This document shows positions 7,794-14,411 of a stretch of 21,040 nucleotides of DNA, piece after piece. Source of the stretch: Eubacterium sp. (lineage in GTDB: Bacteria; Bacillota; Clostridia; Oscillospirales; Acutalibacteraceae); NCBI GenBank assembly GCA_014465955.1, contig JACTVT010000042.1, positions 1-21,040 of the forward strand, given 5' to 3'. The notes beneath the pieces were generated by a model, which saw only the letters and a program-made list of their open reading frames with translations, ran no database searches and was not told the origin of the DNA. The position numbers and the translations under genes are program-made. How positions within the stretch are numbered: the first letter of the stretch is position 1; every line of letters starts with the position of its first letter.

Positions 7794-9317
7794 TTACTTT
7801 GAGAAAATAAATGTATTAATGGAATTTGACCCGATATCATATATTTCATTAGGCGTACCGCTGTAGAGTTTATTGCAATTATTATTTTCGTCAGTAGTAT
7901 AAATCTGAACATTGCTGTAACCGTCAAGATTAATTTTCAGATTTCTTTCATTGCCCTCATTTACAACTACAAGAACAATTTTGCCGTCAGGTGTTTTGAA
8001 CGCAGTTTCATTAACGAGTTCTCTGAAATGAACTCCGTCATCATCTTTAGTTGCCGCAACAGTAAACACACCGTCGCCGCAGTCAATCAGTTTAGATCCT
8101 GTCGGAACAAATCGGCTGAAATGCTGATAACCGTAATATCTTGATGCAATATAATAATCATTCATATTTTCTTTATCGGCAACAAGCAGACCGTCTGAAT
8201 AATCCTTTCCGTCTTCTTCATTTACGCCTTTTTCATTAATTGCAACCCAGTTTGTCCAACTGTTTACCTTGGTTGTGCCAACGTCCTGTGAAATAACTCT
8301 TGCAATACGAAGTGCAGTACGGAGTTCAGACGCATCACCTTCTGTCGGCAATTCACACCATTCGCTCATATCAAAGCGGATATCAACATTTTCCTTTGCC
8401 CATTTGCCGAACTTTGCTTTCTTAATCTGGTCATTATCATTAAAGTATGAATGATAGGAATTTGCGCCCATTACGCTTTTAATTTCATCATCGCCTGCAA
8501 GCATATTGTAGTAATCTTTTGCGGTATCGCCGATACTGCCGCTTTCAAGTACATAAAGTTTAACATCAAGACCTCGTTTAATAATTTCCTGTGCAAAAAG
8601 TTTAATAAGGGCAGCAGCCTGTTCTTTTTCATAGTGGCAGCCCTCCTGAGCAACATATTCACCGCCCCAGCCCCACTGCGGCTCATTAATCGGAGAAATA
8701 TATTTTACAGGTATACCTTGCTCTATAAAATGCTCGGTTATATCAAGAAAATAATTTACGTAATCCTGATAACGGCTTTCATCTATATTTGAAACACCGT
8801 CACCGCTGTCTGCACCGCTTGACTGACCGTTGATACACATTGAGTAATGTGGTGAATTAGCAAACAGAATTACAGTATCAACATTATATTTTAGAGCCTC
8901 ATTAAGCATTGCCATTGAAGCGGCATCTCTGCTCCAGTCATACTCATAAGAATCTGTCTCTTCATTATAAACAAGAAAACTTTCTCCGAGCCTGAACTGA
9001 TTATCAACTCGATTATTGGCAGAGTCATAGCCGCCGTAAAGACAATAGCGATATATATTCAGGTTAAGGCCTTCTTCTGAAAACAAAAGCCTTGCAACCT
9101 CTTGGCGTGTTGCTTCATCTTTAATATCATCTGCCCACCAGCAGTCAGAAGTACCCCAGCCGTAAAAATCACTGATTTCTTCATTTTCATTGATTTTTAC
9201 AGTCAAGTCACACGTTTTTGACGCACCATAATATATTCCGCCAGCAGAAGCAATCAAAGCAATTATTATTACAAAAACAAGTAAAACTCTAAGAATAATT
9301 TTTAATGGCTTTTTCAT
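7794..9317 (-). CDS. Membrane-anchored or secreted glycoside hydrolase, GH30-like
   Basis: A 507-residue protein. The start at 9317 is set by GGAGGTG just upstream; the open frame continues upstream to 9476, but that part is the antisense of the promoter and tRNA-Leu. Residues 7-25 form one hydrophobic segment, either an uncleaved anchor or a signal peptide; there is no lipobox. The GWGTSDCWWAD start of the barrel, the ANSPHYSM segment and the two carboxylates Glu212 (INEPQWGWG, acid/base) and Glu319 (DMSEWCE, nucleophile) match clan GH-A enzymes of the GH30 type. A C-terminal beta domain follows, as usual in GH30. The substrate (xylan, beta-1,6-glucan, beta-1,6-galactan or other) cannot be fixed by eye; the ANSP...NG segment is reminiscent of the beta-1,6-galactanase group. 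It probably heads an operon with the secreted protease. Confidence 0.83.
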   Translation of the reverse strand: MKKPLKIILRVLLVFVIIIALIASAGGIYYGASKTCDLTVKINENEEISDFYGWGTSDCWWADDIKDEATRQEVARLLFSEEGLNLNIYRYCLYGGYDSANNRVDNQFRLGESFLVYNEETDSYEYDWSRDAASMAMLNEALKYNVDTVILFANSPHYSMCINGQSSGADSGDGVSNIDESRYQDYVNYFLDITEHFIEQGIPVKYISPINEPQWGWGGEYVAQEGCHYEKEQAAALIKLFAQEIIKRGLDVKLYVLESGSIGDTAKDYYNMLAGDDEIKSVMGANSYHSYFNDNDQIKKAKFGKWAKENVDIRFDMSEWCELPTEGDASELRTALRIARVISQDVGTTKVNSWTNWVAINEKGVNEEDGKDYSDGLLVADKENMNDYYIASRYYGYQHFSRFVPTGSKLIDCGDGVFTVAATKDDDGVHFRELVNETAFKTPDGKIVLVVVNEGNERNLKINLDGYSNVQIYTTDENNNCNKLYSGTPNEIYDIGSNSINTFIFSK

Positions 9318-9339
9318 ATGAACACCTCCAAATTTCCTA

Positions 9340-9368
9340 TTGATTTTATTATAAACAAGTGCTAAAAT
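9340..9368 (+). promoter_or_regulatory. Sigma-A promoter for tRNA-Leu
   Basis: TTGATT (9340-9345) and TAAAAT (9363-9368) are spaced by 17 bases, with a predicted start near 9375, about 16 bases before the tRNA. It interlocks almost completely with the divergent GH30 promoter. Confidence 0.6.
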
Positions 9369-9376
9369 ATAGTCAA
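9348..9376 (-). promoter_or_regulatory. Sigma-A promoter for the GH30-protease transcript
   Basis: On the minus strand, TTGACT (9376-9371) and TATAAT (9353-9348) have a 17-base spacer. Transcription would start near 9341, about 24 bases before the GH30 start codon. It overlaps a plus-strand promoter for tRNA-Leu. Confidence 0.75.
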
Positions 9377-9390
9377 CCAAAATTTGAAAT

Positions 9391-9475
9391 GCACCTGTGG
9401 CGGAATAGGCAGACGCGCCAGATTTAGGATCTGGTATCGAGAGATGTGCAGGTTCGATTCCTGTCAGGTGCACCA
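9391..9475 (+). tRNA. tRNA-Leu (anticodon UAG)
   Basis: An 85-base gene including encoded CCA (9473-9475). Acceptor stem GCACCTG (9391-9397) pairs with CAGGTGC (9465-9471). The anticodon stem CCAGA/TCTGG holds the loop TTTAGGA with anticodon TAG at 9425-9427. There is a long class II variable arm as expected for leucine tRNA, and a TTCGATT T-loop (9453-9459). Its own terminator follows at once. Prophage genes begin directly downstream, so its 3' end is the likely phage attachment site. Confidence 0.95.
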
Positions 9476-9620
9476 AAAGAGTAGGTTTTTATACCTACTC
9501 TTTTTTATTTTTTCATTTCAAAATGTAACACATTTAAGCCAAAAATACAGATTTAATGTAACAATTCGCAATAACTTGGTAACGATATTACAACAGTAAT
9601 TGCTCCCCGTGTTGCTCCCC
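9465..9620. other. Probable prophage-chromosome junction (attL/attR region)
   Basis: The chromosomal tRNA-Leu lies to the left and phage late genes to the right, so the recombination point should lie at the tRNA 3' end or shortly after. The gap holds two direct copies of AATGTAACA (9522-9530, 9555-9563), an inverted near-copy (TTACA, 9588-9592) and a tandem TTGCTCCCC (9600-9608, 9612-9620). Such short repeats could be arm-type integrase sites, but this is inference. The second copy of the core, which would prove the boundary, lies outside the window. Confidence 0.5.
9476..9506 (+). terminator. Terminator of tRNA-Leu
   Basis: Perfect stem AAAGAGTAGGT (9476-9486) with ACCTACTCTTT (9493-9503), 6-base loop, then a run of six T (9501-9506). 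It starts on the base after the encoded CCA. Confidence 0.9.
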
Positions 9621-9623
9621 AAT

Positions 9624-9651
9624 AAAAAAGCAGGGGGGATATCCCCCTGCT
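9624..9651 (-). terminator. Minus-strand terminator after the cargo gene
   Basis: Stem AGCAGGGGG (9629-9637) with CCCCCTGCT (9643-9651) and a 5-base loop. On the minus strand it is followed by a T-run (the A-run at 9624-9629 on plus). It lies about 65 bases beyond the stop codon of the last prophage-side gene and would prevent read-through into the tRNA region. Confidence 0.85.
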
Positions 9652-9715
9652 CAAAAAGTTGCCGGTGTATATTTGTTAAATTAAAATCTTATGTGTTTAA
9701 AATGGGAATGCGCTG

Positions 9716-10036
9716 TTATTTGATCATAAATTCAAGTTCGGTATAGTCTTCGATTTCATAATCGTTTGATGTTACATTGCTTTTTATGCCGATAACCTTT
9801 GCTGCAAAGCAAAAGCGATACAGCGCGTTATCGGTGCTATGCTGCGGCGGAATTAAAAATTCATAGTCATAAACTGCTACGAAGGTATCGTTATCTTCAA
9901 AAATCACCTCCCCCGGCGCCTCATTTTTAAGCATCACATTTATCTCATGCTCTGCAAAATCATAACTGCGCATTAACTCCACGTTTGAATATTGTTTAAG
10001 CCATTCTGCAAATTTGTTTGTTAAGTTGTTTTTCAT
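9716..10036 (-). CDS. Unknown small protein, candidate moron (lysogenic cargo) gene
   Basis: A 106-residue acidic protein that I do not recognise. The start at 10036 is favoured over an upstream in-frame ATG at 10066 because AAAGGA lies 7 bases before it. No signal peptide, membrane segment or metal motif is visible; the sequence mixes charged helices in the first half (KFAEWLKQYSNVELMRSYDF) with a beta-rich second half (FVAVYDYEF, YRFCFAAKV). It is the last gene before the tRNA attachment site, lies beyond the late-operon terminator, has a candidate promoter of its own and a strong terminator behind it. That arrangement is common for cargo genes expressed from a prophage, such as exclusion or anti-defence factors, but function is unknown. 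Confidence 0.7.
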   Translation of the reverse strand: MKNNLTNKFAEWLKQYSNVELMRSYDFAEHEINVMLKNEAPGEVIFEDNDTFVAVYDYEFLIPPQHSTDNALYRFCFAAKVIGIKSNVTSNDYEIEDYTELEFMIK

Positions 10037-10126
10037 ATATTGTCCTTTCAATACATCCGACAACATTTTTGCCGTGATATTACCAAAAGGAGCGGATTAT
10101 CATTTTTCCTATGTGCATTTTGCGAG

Positions 10127-10153
10127 GGTATAATTTATATTTTCAATTGTCAA
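10127..10153 (-). promoter_or_regulatory. Candidate promoter for the cargo gene
   Basis: On the minus strand a perfect TTGACA (10153-10148) is followed after 15 bases by TATACC (10132-10127). The spacer is short, so the call is moderate. It lies between the late-operon terminator (10205-10240) and the start codon at 10036; the leader would be about 85 bases. The rest of 10037-10204 holds nothing else I can support. Confidence 0.4.
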
Positions 10154-10204
10154 TGCAAATTGCAAAACTACTACATTTATGATACAAAAATATTTGATTG
10201 CAAT

Positions 10205-10240
10205 AAAAAATGCCCCTGTCTTTTAGTTAAGACAGGGGTA
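10205..10240 (-). terminator. Terminator of the prophage late (lysis) operon
   Basis: Stem CCCCTGTCTT (10213-10222) with AAGACAGGGG (10229-10238), 6-base loop, followed on the minus strand by a run of six T (A-run at 10205-10210 on plus). It stands just after the stop codon of the SH3-like gene. Confidence 0.9.
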
Positions 10241-10249
10241 AAATTTTGC

Positions 10250-10483
10250 TTATTTAATTTCTTTCAGGCATCTTGTGAGCACTGTGCCCTGAATCTTTCT
10301 GCGGGTACCCATTTGTAAACCCTCAATCATTGTTCGCTCTTTGTCAACACAATCGCCGAGCAAAGTAACCTTGGCGCCGTTTTTAATCTGCCCTACTATT
10401 TCGCCGCCGTCTGAGCGCACATTAACGGAATTATATTTCTTTTCATCAGATACCTGAACTTTATATTTAATTGTGTTATCCAT
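10250..10483 (-). CDS. Small SH3-like phage protein
   Basis: A 77-residue protein started at 10483 with GGAGGT seven bases upstream. The NSVNVRSDGG...GQIKNGAKVTLLG pattern is that of a bacterial SH3 (SH3b) domain, which in phages usually binds peptidoglycan. It begins 17 bases after the endolysin, which already has its own C-terminal SH3-like region, so this may be a separate wall-binding subunit or an accessory lysis factor. There is no signal peptide or membrane segment. It is the last gene of the late operon. Domain call is by pattern only. Confidence 0.7.
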   Translation of the reverse strand: MDNTIKYKVQVSDEKKYNSVNVRSDGGEIVGQIKNGAKVTLLGDCVDKERTMIEGLQMGTRRKIQGTVLTRCLKEIK

Positions 10484-10499
10484 ATTTGACCTCCGTTAT

Positions 10500-11426
10500 T
10501 TATTTAGCATAATAATTACCGTTGTAATACACGCAGACCCAGCCGTTAATAAGTTCAACCCAGATGTCATTGCCAACGGTTTTAATCTGTTTCGGGATAA
10601 TTTCAATTCCCTTTCGGAGCACTGCATAATCGTTTCTGTTCTGGCTTGTGCAGCGTCTCTGACCTGCTGCGTTAATCTCGCTGATTTTCTTCTGACGGCA
10701 GTTCGTTCCTGCACCTGTGCGAATTTTCACGTTTGTTGTAAGCGTGCACGGCTTGCCGACTGTGAATTTTGATGATGCCGACTTGATATTACTCTGATTT
10801 CTCGGTCTGAGAAAGTTGATATTTCGCCAATCGGTGTGCTTTATATTCTTAATAACCCGGCAGCCGTTATAATTCTGCTCAATTGTGTAAAAATAATCTT
10901 TAGTCGCATTAAGCACAATGCCGATATGACCGTAAACGCCGCTTGTTCTGACAAACACATCGCCCCTCTGCGGTACAAAATCGGGAGTGTTTGCAATCGG
11001 TTTGAAAATGCTCTGAATATAACTGCCGTTTCGTTTGCTCCAGTAGTCTTTTGCATTGCCGATTGACTGCGGTGTCTTGTCAAGCACCTCGTCAATGTAG
11101 CACTTCACAAGGCTTACGCATTCGCCTTTATATGTACCGTTATATGCACAGGATTTGCCCACCTTGTATTTGCTGATAAAATCATCAAGCGTTGATGAGC
11201 CGCCGCATTCGCTGATGTCTTCGTTATCATCCTGCGGTTTTTCGAGGTTCATAACAGCCGAAATTCCTGCCGATAAAGCAGATACGCCAAGACCGATTAA
11301 TGCAGACTTGGCAACCTCTTTGCCGCTTGTAAAATCAACTGCGACAAGATTTACTGCGATGTATGCAATTACTGCCTGTAAAAATGTTCTTATTACTCTT
11401 CTGAGTGTTTCTTTTGTAAATTTCAT
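10500..11426 (-). CDS. Holin-CHAP-SH3 fusion endolysin
   Basis: A 308-residue lysis protein; ATG at 11426 follows AGGAGT. Residues 1-62 look like a small phage holin, with amphipathic/hydrophobic segments at about 14-33 and 38-59. Residues about 80-205 form a CHAP domain, a cysteine amidase/endopeptidase of peptidoglycan: Cys103 (KGECVSLVK), His167 (YGHIGIV) and an acidic/amide partner at Glu183 or Asn185 (IEQNYN). Residues about 218-308 are an SH3-like wall-binding region (VKIRTGAGTNC...WVCVYYNG). Holin and endolysin are normally separate genes, and here the frame is continuous with no stop. The gene follows the XhlA-like gene and the repeat block and precedes the small SH3 gene. The CHAP call is firm; the holin nature of the N-terminus is by sequence resemblance. 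Confidence 0.85.
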   Translation of the reverse strand: MKFTKETLRRVIRTFLQAVIAYIAVNLVAVDFTSGKEVAKSALIGLGVSALSAGISAVMNLEKPQDDNEDISECGGSSTLDDFISKYKVGKSCAYNGTYKGECVSLVKCYIDEVLDKTPQSIGNAKDYWSKRNGSYIQSIFKPIANTPDFVPQRGDVFVRTSGVYGHIGIVLNATKDYFYTIEQNYNGCRVIKNIKHTDWRNINFLRPRNQSNIKSASSKFTVGKPCTLTTNVKIRTGAGTNCRQKKISEINAAGQRRCTSQNRNDYAVLRKGIEIIPKQIKTVGNDIWVELINGWVCVYYNGNYYAK

Positions 11427-11457
11427 TGTTTTACTCCTTAAAGGTTTTATTGATTTT

Positions 11458-11619
11458 GCGGTGCGTCGAGGACGCTTTACGAGCGCCGTCCCCCTTTGTC
11501 ACTGCGTGACATTCCCCCCACACTGTGGGAGAATCTTCCGCACCCTACGAGACGGGTCGATGAAGTCATCGACCCCTACGATGTTTCATTCGGGAGGGCA
11601 CAGAGACCTTCCCCTACGA
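11458..11619. repeat. Palindrome-rich dispersed repeat block with three CCCTACGA boxes
   Basis: This non-coding block is more GC-rich than its surroundings. It carries CCCTACGA at 11543-11550, 11574-11581 and 11612-11619, each bordering a hairpin. GGGTCGATGA/TCATCGACCC (11554-11563 with 11566-11575) is perfect. GGGAGGG/CCTTCCC (11592-11598 with 11607-11613) has one G.U pair. A large arm GGTGCG/CGCACC (11460-11465 with 11539-11544) encloses smaller palindromes such as GTCACTGCGTGAC and CCCACACTGTGGG. Read on the minus strand the boxes are TCGTAGGG, a type of motif that I recall as dispersed in intergenic regions of gut Firmicutes. It sits inside the lysis cassette between two co-directional genes. 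Confidence 0.75.
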
Positions 11620-11832
11620 ATTTTCAAGGTCATCAATGCGATGATTGATTACCTTGATTTTTTCTTCAACGACAGGCATACGCTGAGCAAAGTTATTATG
11701 TGCCCTCACTTCCCGGGTGAGTTCTTCAATCTTTGTATCAATAACCGCCTGTCGCTTGCTGTTGCTGATGAGCACGCCTATAAGCGTTATTCCGCCCGTT
11801 ATCAGAGCAACAATTATTTCATTCAATGTCAT
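11614..11832 (-). CDS. XhlA-like phage holin component / membrane lysis protein
   Basis: A 72-residue protein. The ATG at 11832 is preceded by AAGGCGG, and an earlier in-frame ATG (11862) lies inside the upstream gene. One transmembrane segment (residues about 4-22, IIVALITGGITLIGVLIS) is followed by a charged coiled coil ending in VVEEKIKVINHRIDDLE. This is the layout of haemolysin XhlA-like proteins and small phage membrane proteins that act with holin and endolysin in lysis. It overlaps the C-terminal coding region of the preceding baseplate gene from 11843 only if the longer start is used. The stop codon TAG (11616-11614) lies within the first TCGTAGGG box of the adjoining repeat block, so the natural C-terminus may have been altered by that element. 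Confidence 0.75.
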   Translation of the reverse strand: MTLNEIIVALITGGITLIGVLISNSKRQAVIDTKIEELTREVRAHNNFAQRMPVVEEKIKVINHRIDDLENS

Positions 11833-11842
11833 CACCGCCTTC

Positions 11843-13564
11843 TTATTCGTAAATTTCAACATATTTTACTGCGCGCACATTGTTACTTGATTCAAATCGG
11901 CCGCCGAGATAGTGAAGTTTCAGTTGACCTGTATATGTCGTAATTAGCGTATCGTCATTATACAATTTTCCGTCGCTGAACATAATTATTCCGTCCTTGT
12001 TGTTTAACGGATAAGAATTAGCACTCGGAAATCTTACTCCGTTCAGCCTGAAGCATATATCGTTGTCGGAAACACTCCAAATCTCATTGCTGCTGTCACT
12101 TTCCGGCGGAGTACTTCCGCCGAACAACTGAGCAGTTCTTCCGGTGTTGACTTTTTTAAAAATCAACTTTTTCACATTAATAACTCGCTCTGTTATATAT
12201 ATATTTCTGACACTGTCATAAACGGCTGTCGTTCCGTCATTAAATATCAAAATATCGCCCTCGTTGTATGACAATTCACCACGAAACAGCAATTCGGGTA
12301 TTGCATCAAATCTGTGCTGTGTAATCATATTATTGTGAATGTTAAAATCGTTATATGACCTGGCGTAAACAAATGTATTGCCGTTTAAATTGTCCGGATA
12401 TGTAAATTCGGTAGGCTCTGCCCCGCATCTAAATGAAAAACGATATTCATTTAAAACATCATTGTTTTTTGGATTTGCTAAAGTAATATTCAACTTTCTC
12501 ATTTCGGGGAATTCATAATAAACATTCGGTTGCAGTTCAACATCTGTATCTTCCGCCGTCATGTGAATTAACTTGGTGACACTGTCACCTGATGTTTTTT
12601 CTGCGATTTCCCTGACCTTTTCTTCAGTTATTAAATCCATTCCGCCGAGTTCGAGCGTAAGATTTGCCATATCGGCATTTTCAACCGTTACCGCCTGACC
12701 GGGTGAAACATTGAATAACGGCATAAACCATTCAGACAGCAAATTGATTAACTGATAAATTTGCTCAAAATCATTAAGCAAGCTGATGTCAACAGTTACA
12801 TATCCATCATCGTTTTCTTTGGTAAACTTTACGCCTTCACCATCATAAATAACGGCTCGTTTGACTTTAAAAGGATAAGGAAGCGTAATATAAAGCAGCT
12901 CGCCTTTACCTGCGTGATATGATTCATTGTTGAAATAACAACGTGTATCGGCGGTAAACACGTAAGCGCCTGTTTCCAAATCCTGCGGAATTCTGAGCAA
13001 CTCGTTAGGTTCTGACGGCTCAGGGACAGGCTGAAACGGAACATTTTTAAGTTCAAAGTAATCTGTTGTACCCGGATCACCCTTGTCGCCTTTTTCACCC
13101 TGCGGACCGGGTGCGCCGTTGAAGAGGCCTGCTGCGGCGTCGGCTTTCAGTTTATCTGCCACTGCTTCGGCTTCTGAAACCTTTTCGGCATTTTCCTTAA
13201 CATAATCGGCGTACTTCTTAATCTGTGGATAATCGTCGACTGACGGCGCATCTGACGGCTTTTCACGTGGCAGAATATTGATTGCAATCGTTTTTATGGT
13301 TGTGCCTGAATCGGGCGTTTTAACATACACCCACGCCATGGCGCAGTCATAATCAAGCGACAGTGTTACATCGGGAACAGAAACAATGCCCACGCCGTTT
13401 CCATCAACCGTGCCCTGCCTGATTTCGGGGCTTTCCGTTCCGTTTTGGAAATGAACCTCAAACCCGTCGGAAAGGTCAAGACCTGCTATTTCCAACGTCT
13501 GACCGTAATCATAACGATATGCCGAAACCTCTGCCCTGTCCTCTGATAAAAATTCTACTCTCAT
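11843..13564 (-). CDS. Phage baseplate/receptor-binding protein with collagen-like segment
   Basis: A 573-residue structural protein. Residues 1-100 form a beta-rich N-terminal domain like those of baseplate upper (BppU-type) proteins that anchor to the tail tip. Residues about 105-145 are helical and likely trimerise. Residues 150-165 are a short run of Gly-X-Y triplets (GAPGPQGEKGDKGDPG), a collagen-like element often found in phage fibres. The remaining 400 residues are unrecognised beta-rich sequence and should hold the receptor-binding part. It starts 2 bases after the stop of the previous gene, with no strong ribosome binding site, so translation is probably coupled. It is the last structural gene before the lysis genes, the usual place for host-range proteins. 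Confidence 0.7.
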   Translation of the reverse strand: MRVEFLSEDRAEVSAYRYDYGQTLEIAGLDLSDGFEVHFQNGTESPEIRQGTVDGNGVGIVSVPDVTLSLDYDCAMAWVYVKTPDSGTTIKTIAINILPREKPSDAPSVDDYPQIKKYADYVKENAEKVSEAEAVADKLKADAAAGLFNGAPGPQGEKGDKGDPGTTDYFELKNVPFQPVPEPSEPNELLRIPQDLETGAYVFTADTRCYFNNESYHAGKGELLYITLPYPFKVKRAVIYDGEGVKFTKENDDGYVTVDISLLNDFEQIYQLINLLSEWFMPLFNVSPGQAVTVENADMANLTLELGGMDLITEEKVREIAEKTSGDSVTKLIHMTAEDTDVELQPNVYYEFPEMRKLNITLANPKNNDVLNEYRFSFRCGAEPTEFTYPDNLNGNTFVYARSYNDFNIHNNMITQHRFDAIPELLFRGELSYNEGDILIFNDGTTAVYDSVRNIYITERVINVKKLIFKKVNTGRTAQLFGGSTPPESDSSNEIWSVSDNDICFRLNGVRFPSANSYPLNNKDGIIMFSDGKLYNDDTLITTYTGQLKLHYLGGRFESSNNVRAVKYVEIYE

Positions 13565-13566
13565 AA

Positions 13567-14409
13567 TTAATACCCAATAATATACTTTAAACTGTAATCT
13601 TGATTATTATATGTAATACCCGTAACAGCCGAAGTGCCTGAAGCAGTGTTATAACTGTTGCCCATAACAGAAAGCCTGTTTACTATAACCGTTTTTGCAG
13701 CCATAGCATTGAAAACCGTGTTTGTTAAAATAACGGTATGTGTTGTGCTTGGCATCAGAGACGCAGATGCTTTTGAAATTACCTGATGCTGAACATTTTC
13801 TTTTGTGCCACGTCCGCTTTCCTCTGACGGTGTCCATATGAGCATTATTCCTGTTCGCTGATATTCTATAGGTTCAGATAAAACGGCCATTTCATTTTCA
13901 CCCATCTGTTTGTCACCTGACCACAAAATCCTGCTTTCAGACATATTAAATAAGTTTTTGACTTCTTTAATATTCGTTCCTTCGTGCACAATTTCTTTAA
14001 GCGCCATCTGATGCTTATTATCACCGGCAAGAATATCACCTGTCGTTAATTTCGGCGCTGCGGCAATTCCGATTGTTTCAACGCCTTTTACAATTTTCAA
14101 CTTGACAGATTCAACATTCTGGCTTTTTGTATATTCAGCACAAAGTATATCTCTTCTTTTAAAGCCGGTTGAGCATCGGTCGATGGTAAGCGTTTCGGTT
14201 TCTCCATACGGAATTCTGAATATACAGCCCTGCATTGATGCTAAACCGCTGTCGATGATTATATTGTTATCGTGCAGCGTATGAGAAAACACGTTATCCT
14301 GATATAATACAACATCACCGTTGCCGAAAACAGCAGCGTTAATCGCCCTGTCATCTGCCGCCTCTACTACGGTATCAATCGTATTTGCCGTAATTGTTTT
14401 AATACCCAT
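13567..14409 (-). CDS. Phage baseplate/tail appendage structural protein
   Basis: A 280-residue protein, start ATG 14409 with GAGGGA upstream and only 2 bases after the preceding stop. It resembles proteins found between the tail hub and the fibre in Clostridia siphoviruses; features include an N-terminal motif MGIKTITANTIDTVVEAADDR and a MALKEIVHEGTNIKEV segment that may dock to the hub. No enzymatic motif is visible. The role in the baseplate is inferred mainly from gene order. Confidence 0.6.
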   Translation of the reverse strand: MGIKTITANTIDTVVEAADDRAINAAVFGNGDVVLYQDNVFSHTLHDNNIIIDSGLASMQGCIFRIPYGETETLTIDRCSTGFKRRDILCAEYTKSQNVESVKLKIVKGVETIGIAAAPKLTTGDILAGDNKHQMALKEIVHEGTNIKEVKNLFNMSESRILWSGDKQMGENEMAVLSEPIEYQRTGIMLIWTPSEESGRGTKENVQHQVISKASASLMPSTTHTVILTNTVFNAMAAKTVIVNRLSVMGNSYNTASGTSAVTGITYNNQDYSLKYIIGY

Positions 14410-14411
14410 TT

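Noticed and set aside
7777..7800. AT-only inverted repeat AAAGTAATT/AATTACTTT between GH30 and protease genes as a terminator
   Set aside because: The stem is nearly all A-T, overlaps the GH30 stop codon and is too weak; a joint transcript is more likely.
9318..9476. Extension of the GH30 frame upstream across the tRNA
   Set aside because: It is the antisense of tRNA-Leu and of two promoters; a strong GGAGGTG site sits right before the ATG at 9317.
9384..9599. A 71-codon plus-strand open frame covering the tRNA and junction
   Set aside because: It is the tRNA-Leu gene and its terminator read as codons; no ribosome site or protein pattern.
10040..10318. A 92-codon plus-strand open frame opposite the cargo gene promoter and terminator
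   Set aside because: It crosses the terminator hairpin and is antisense to the SH3-like gene; no ribosome binding site.
11540..11620. CRISPR array from the three CCCTACGA boxes
   Set aside because: The repeats are only 8 bases, the spacers are themselves palindromes of unequal length and there are no cas genes.
11155..11943. A 262-codon open frame on the plus strand across the lysis cassette
   Set aside because: It is antisense to the CHAP lysin and XhlA-like genes, runs through the palindromic repeat block and shows no recognisable domain.
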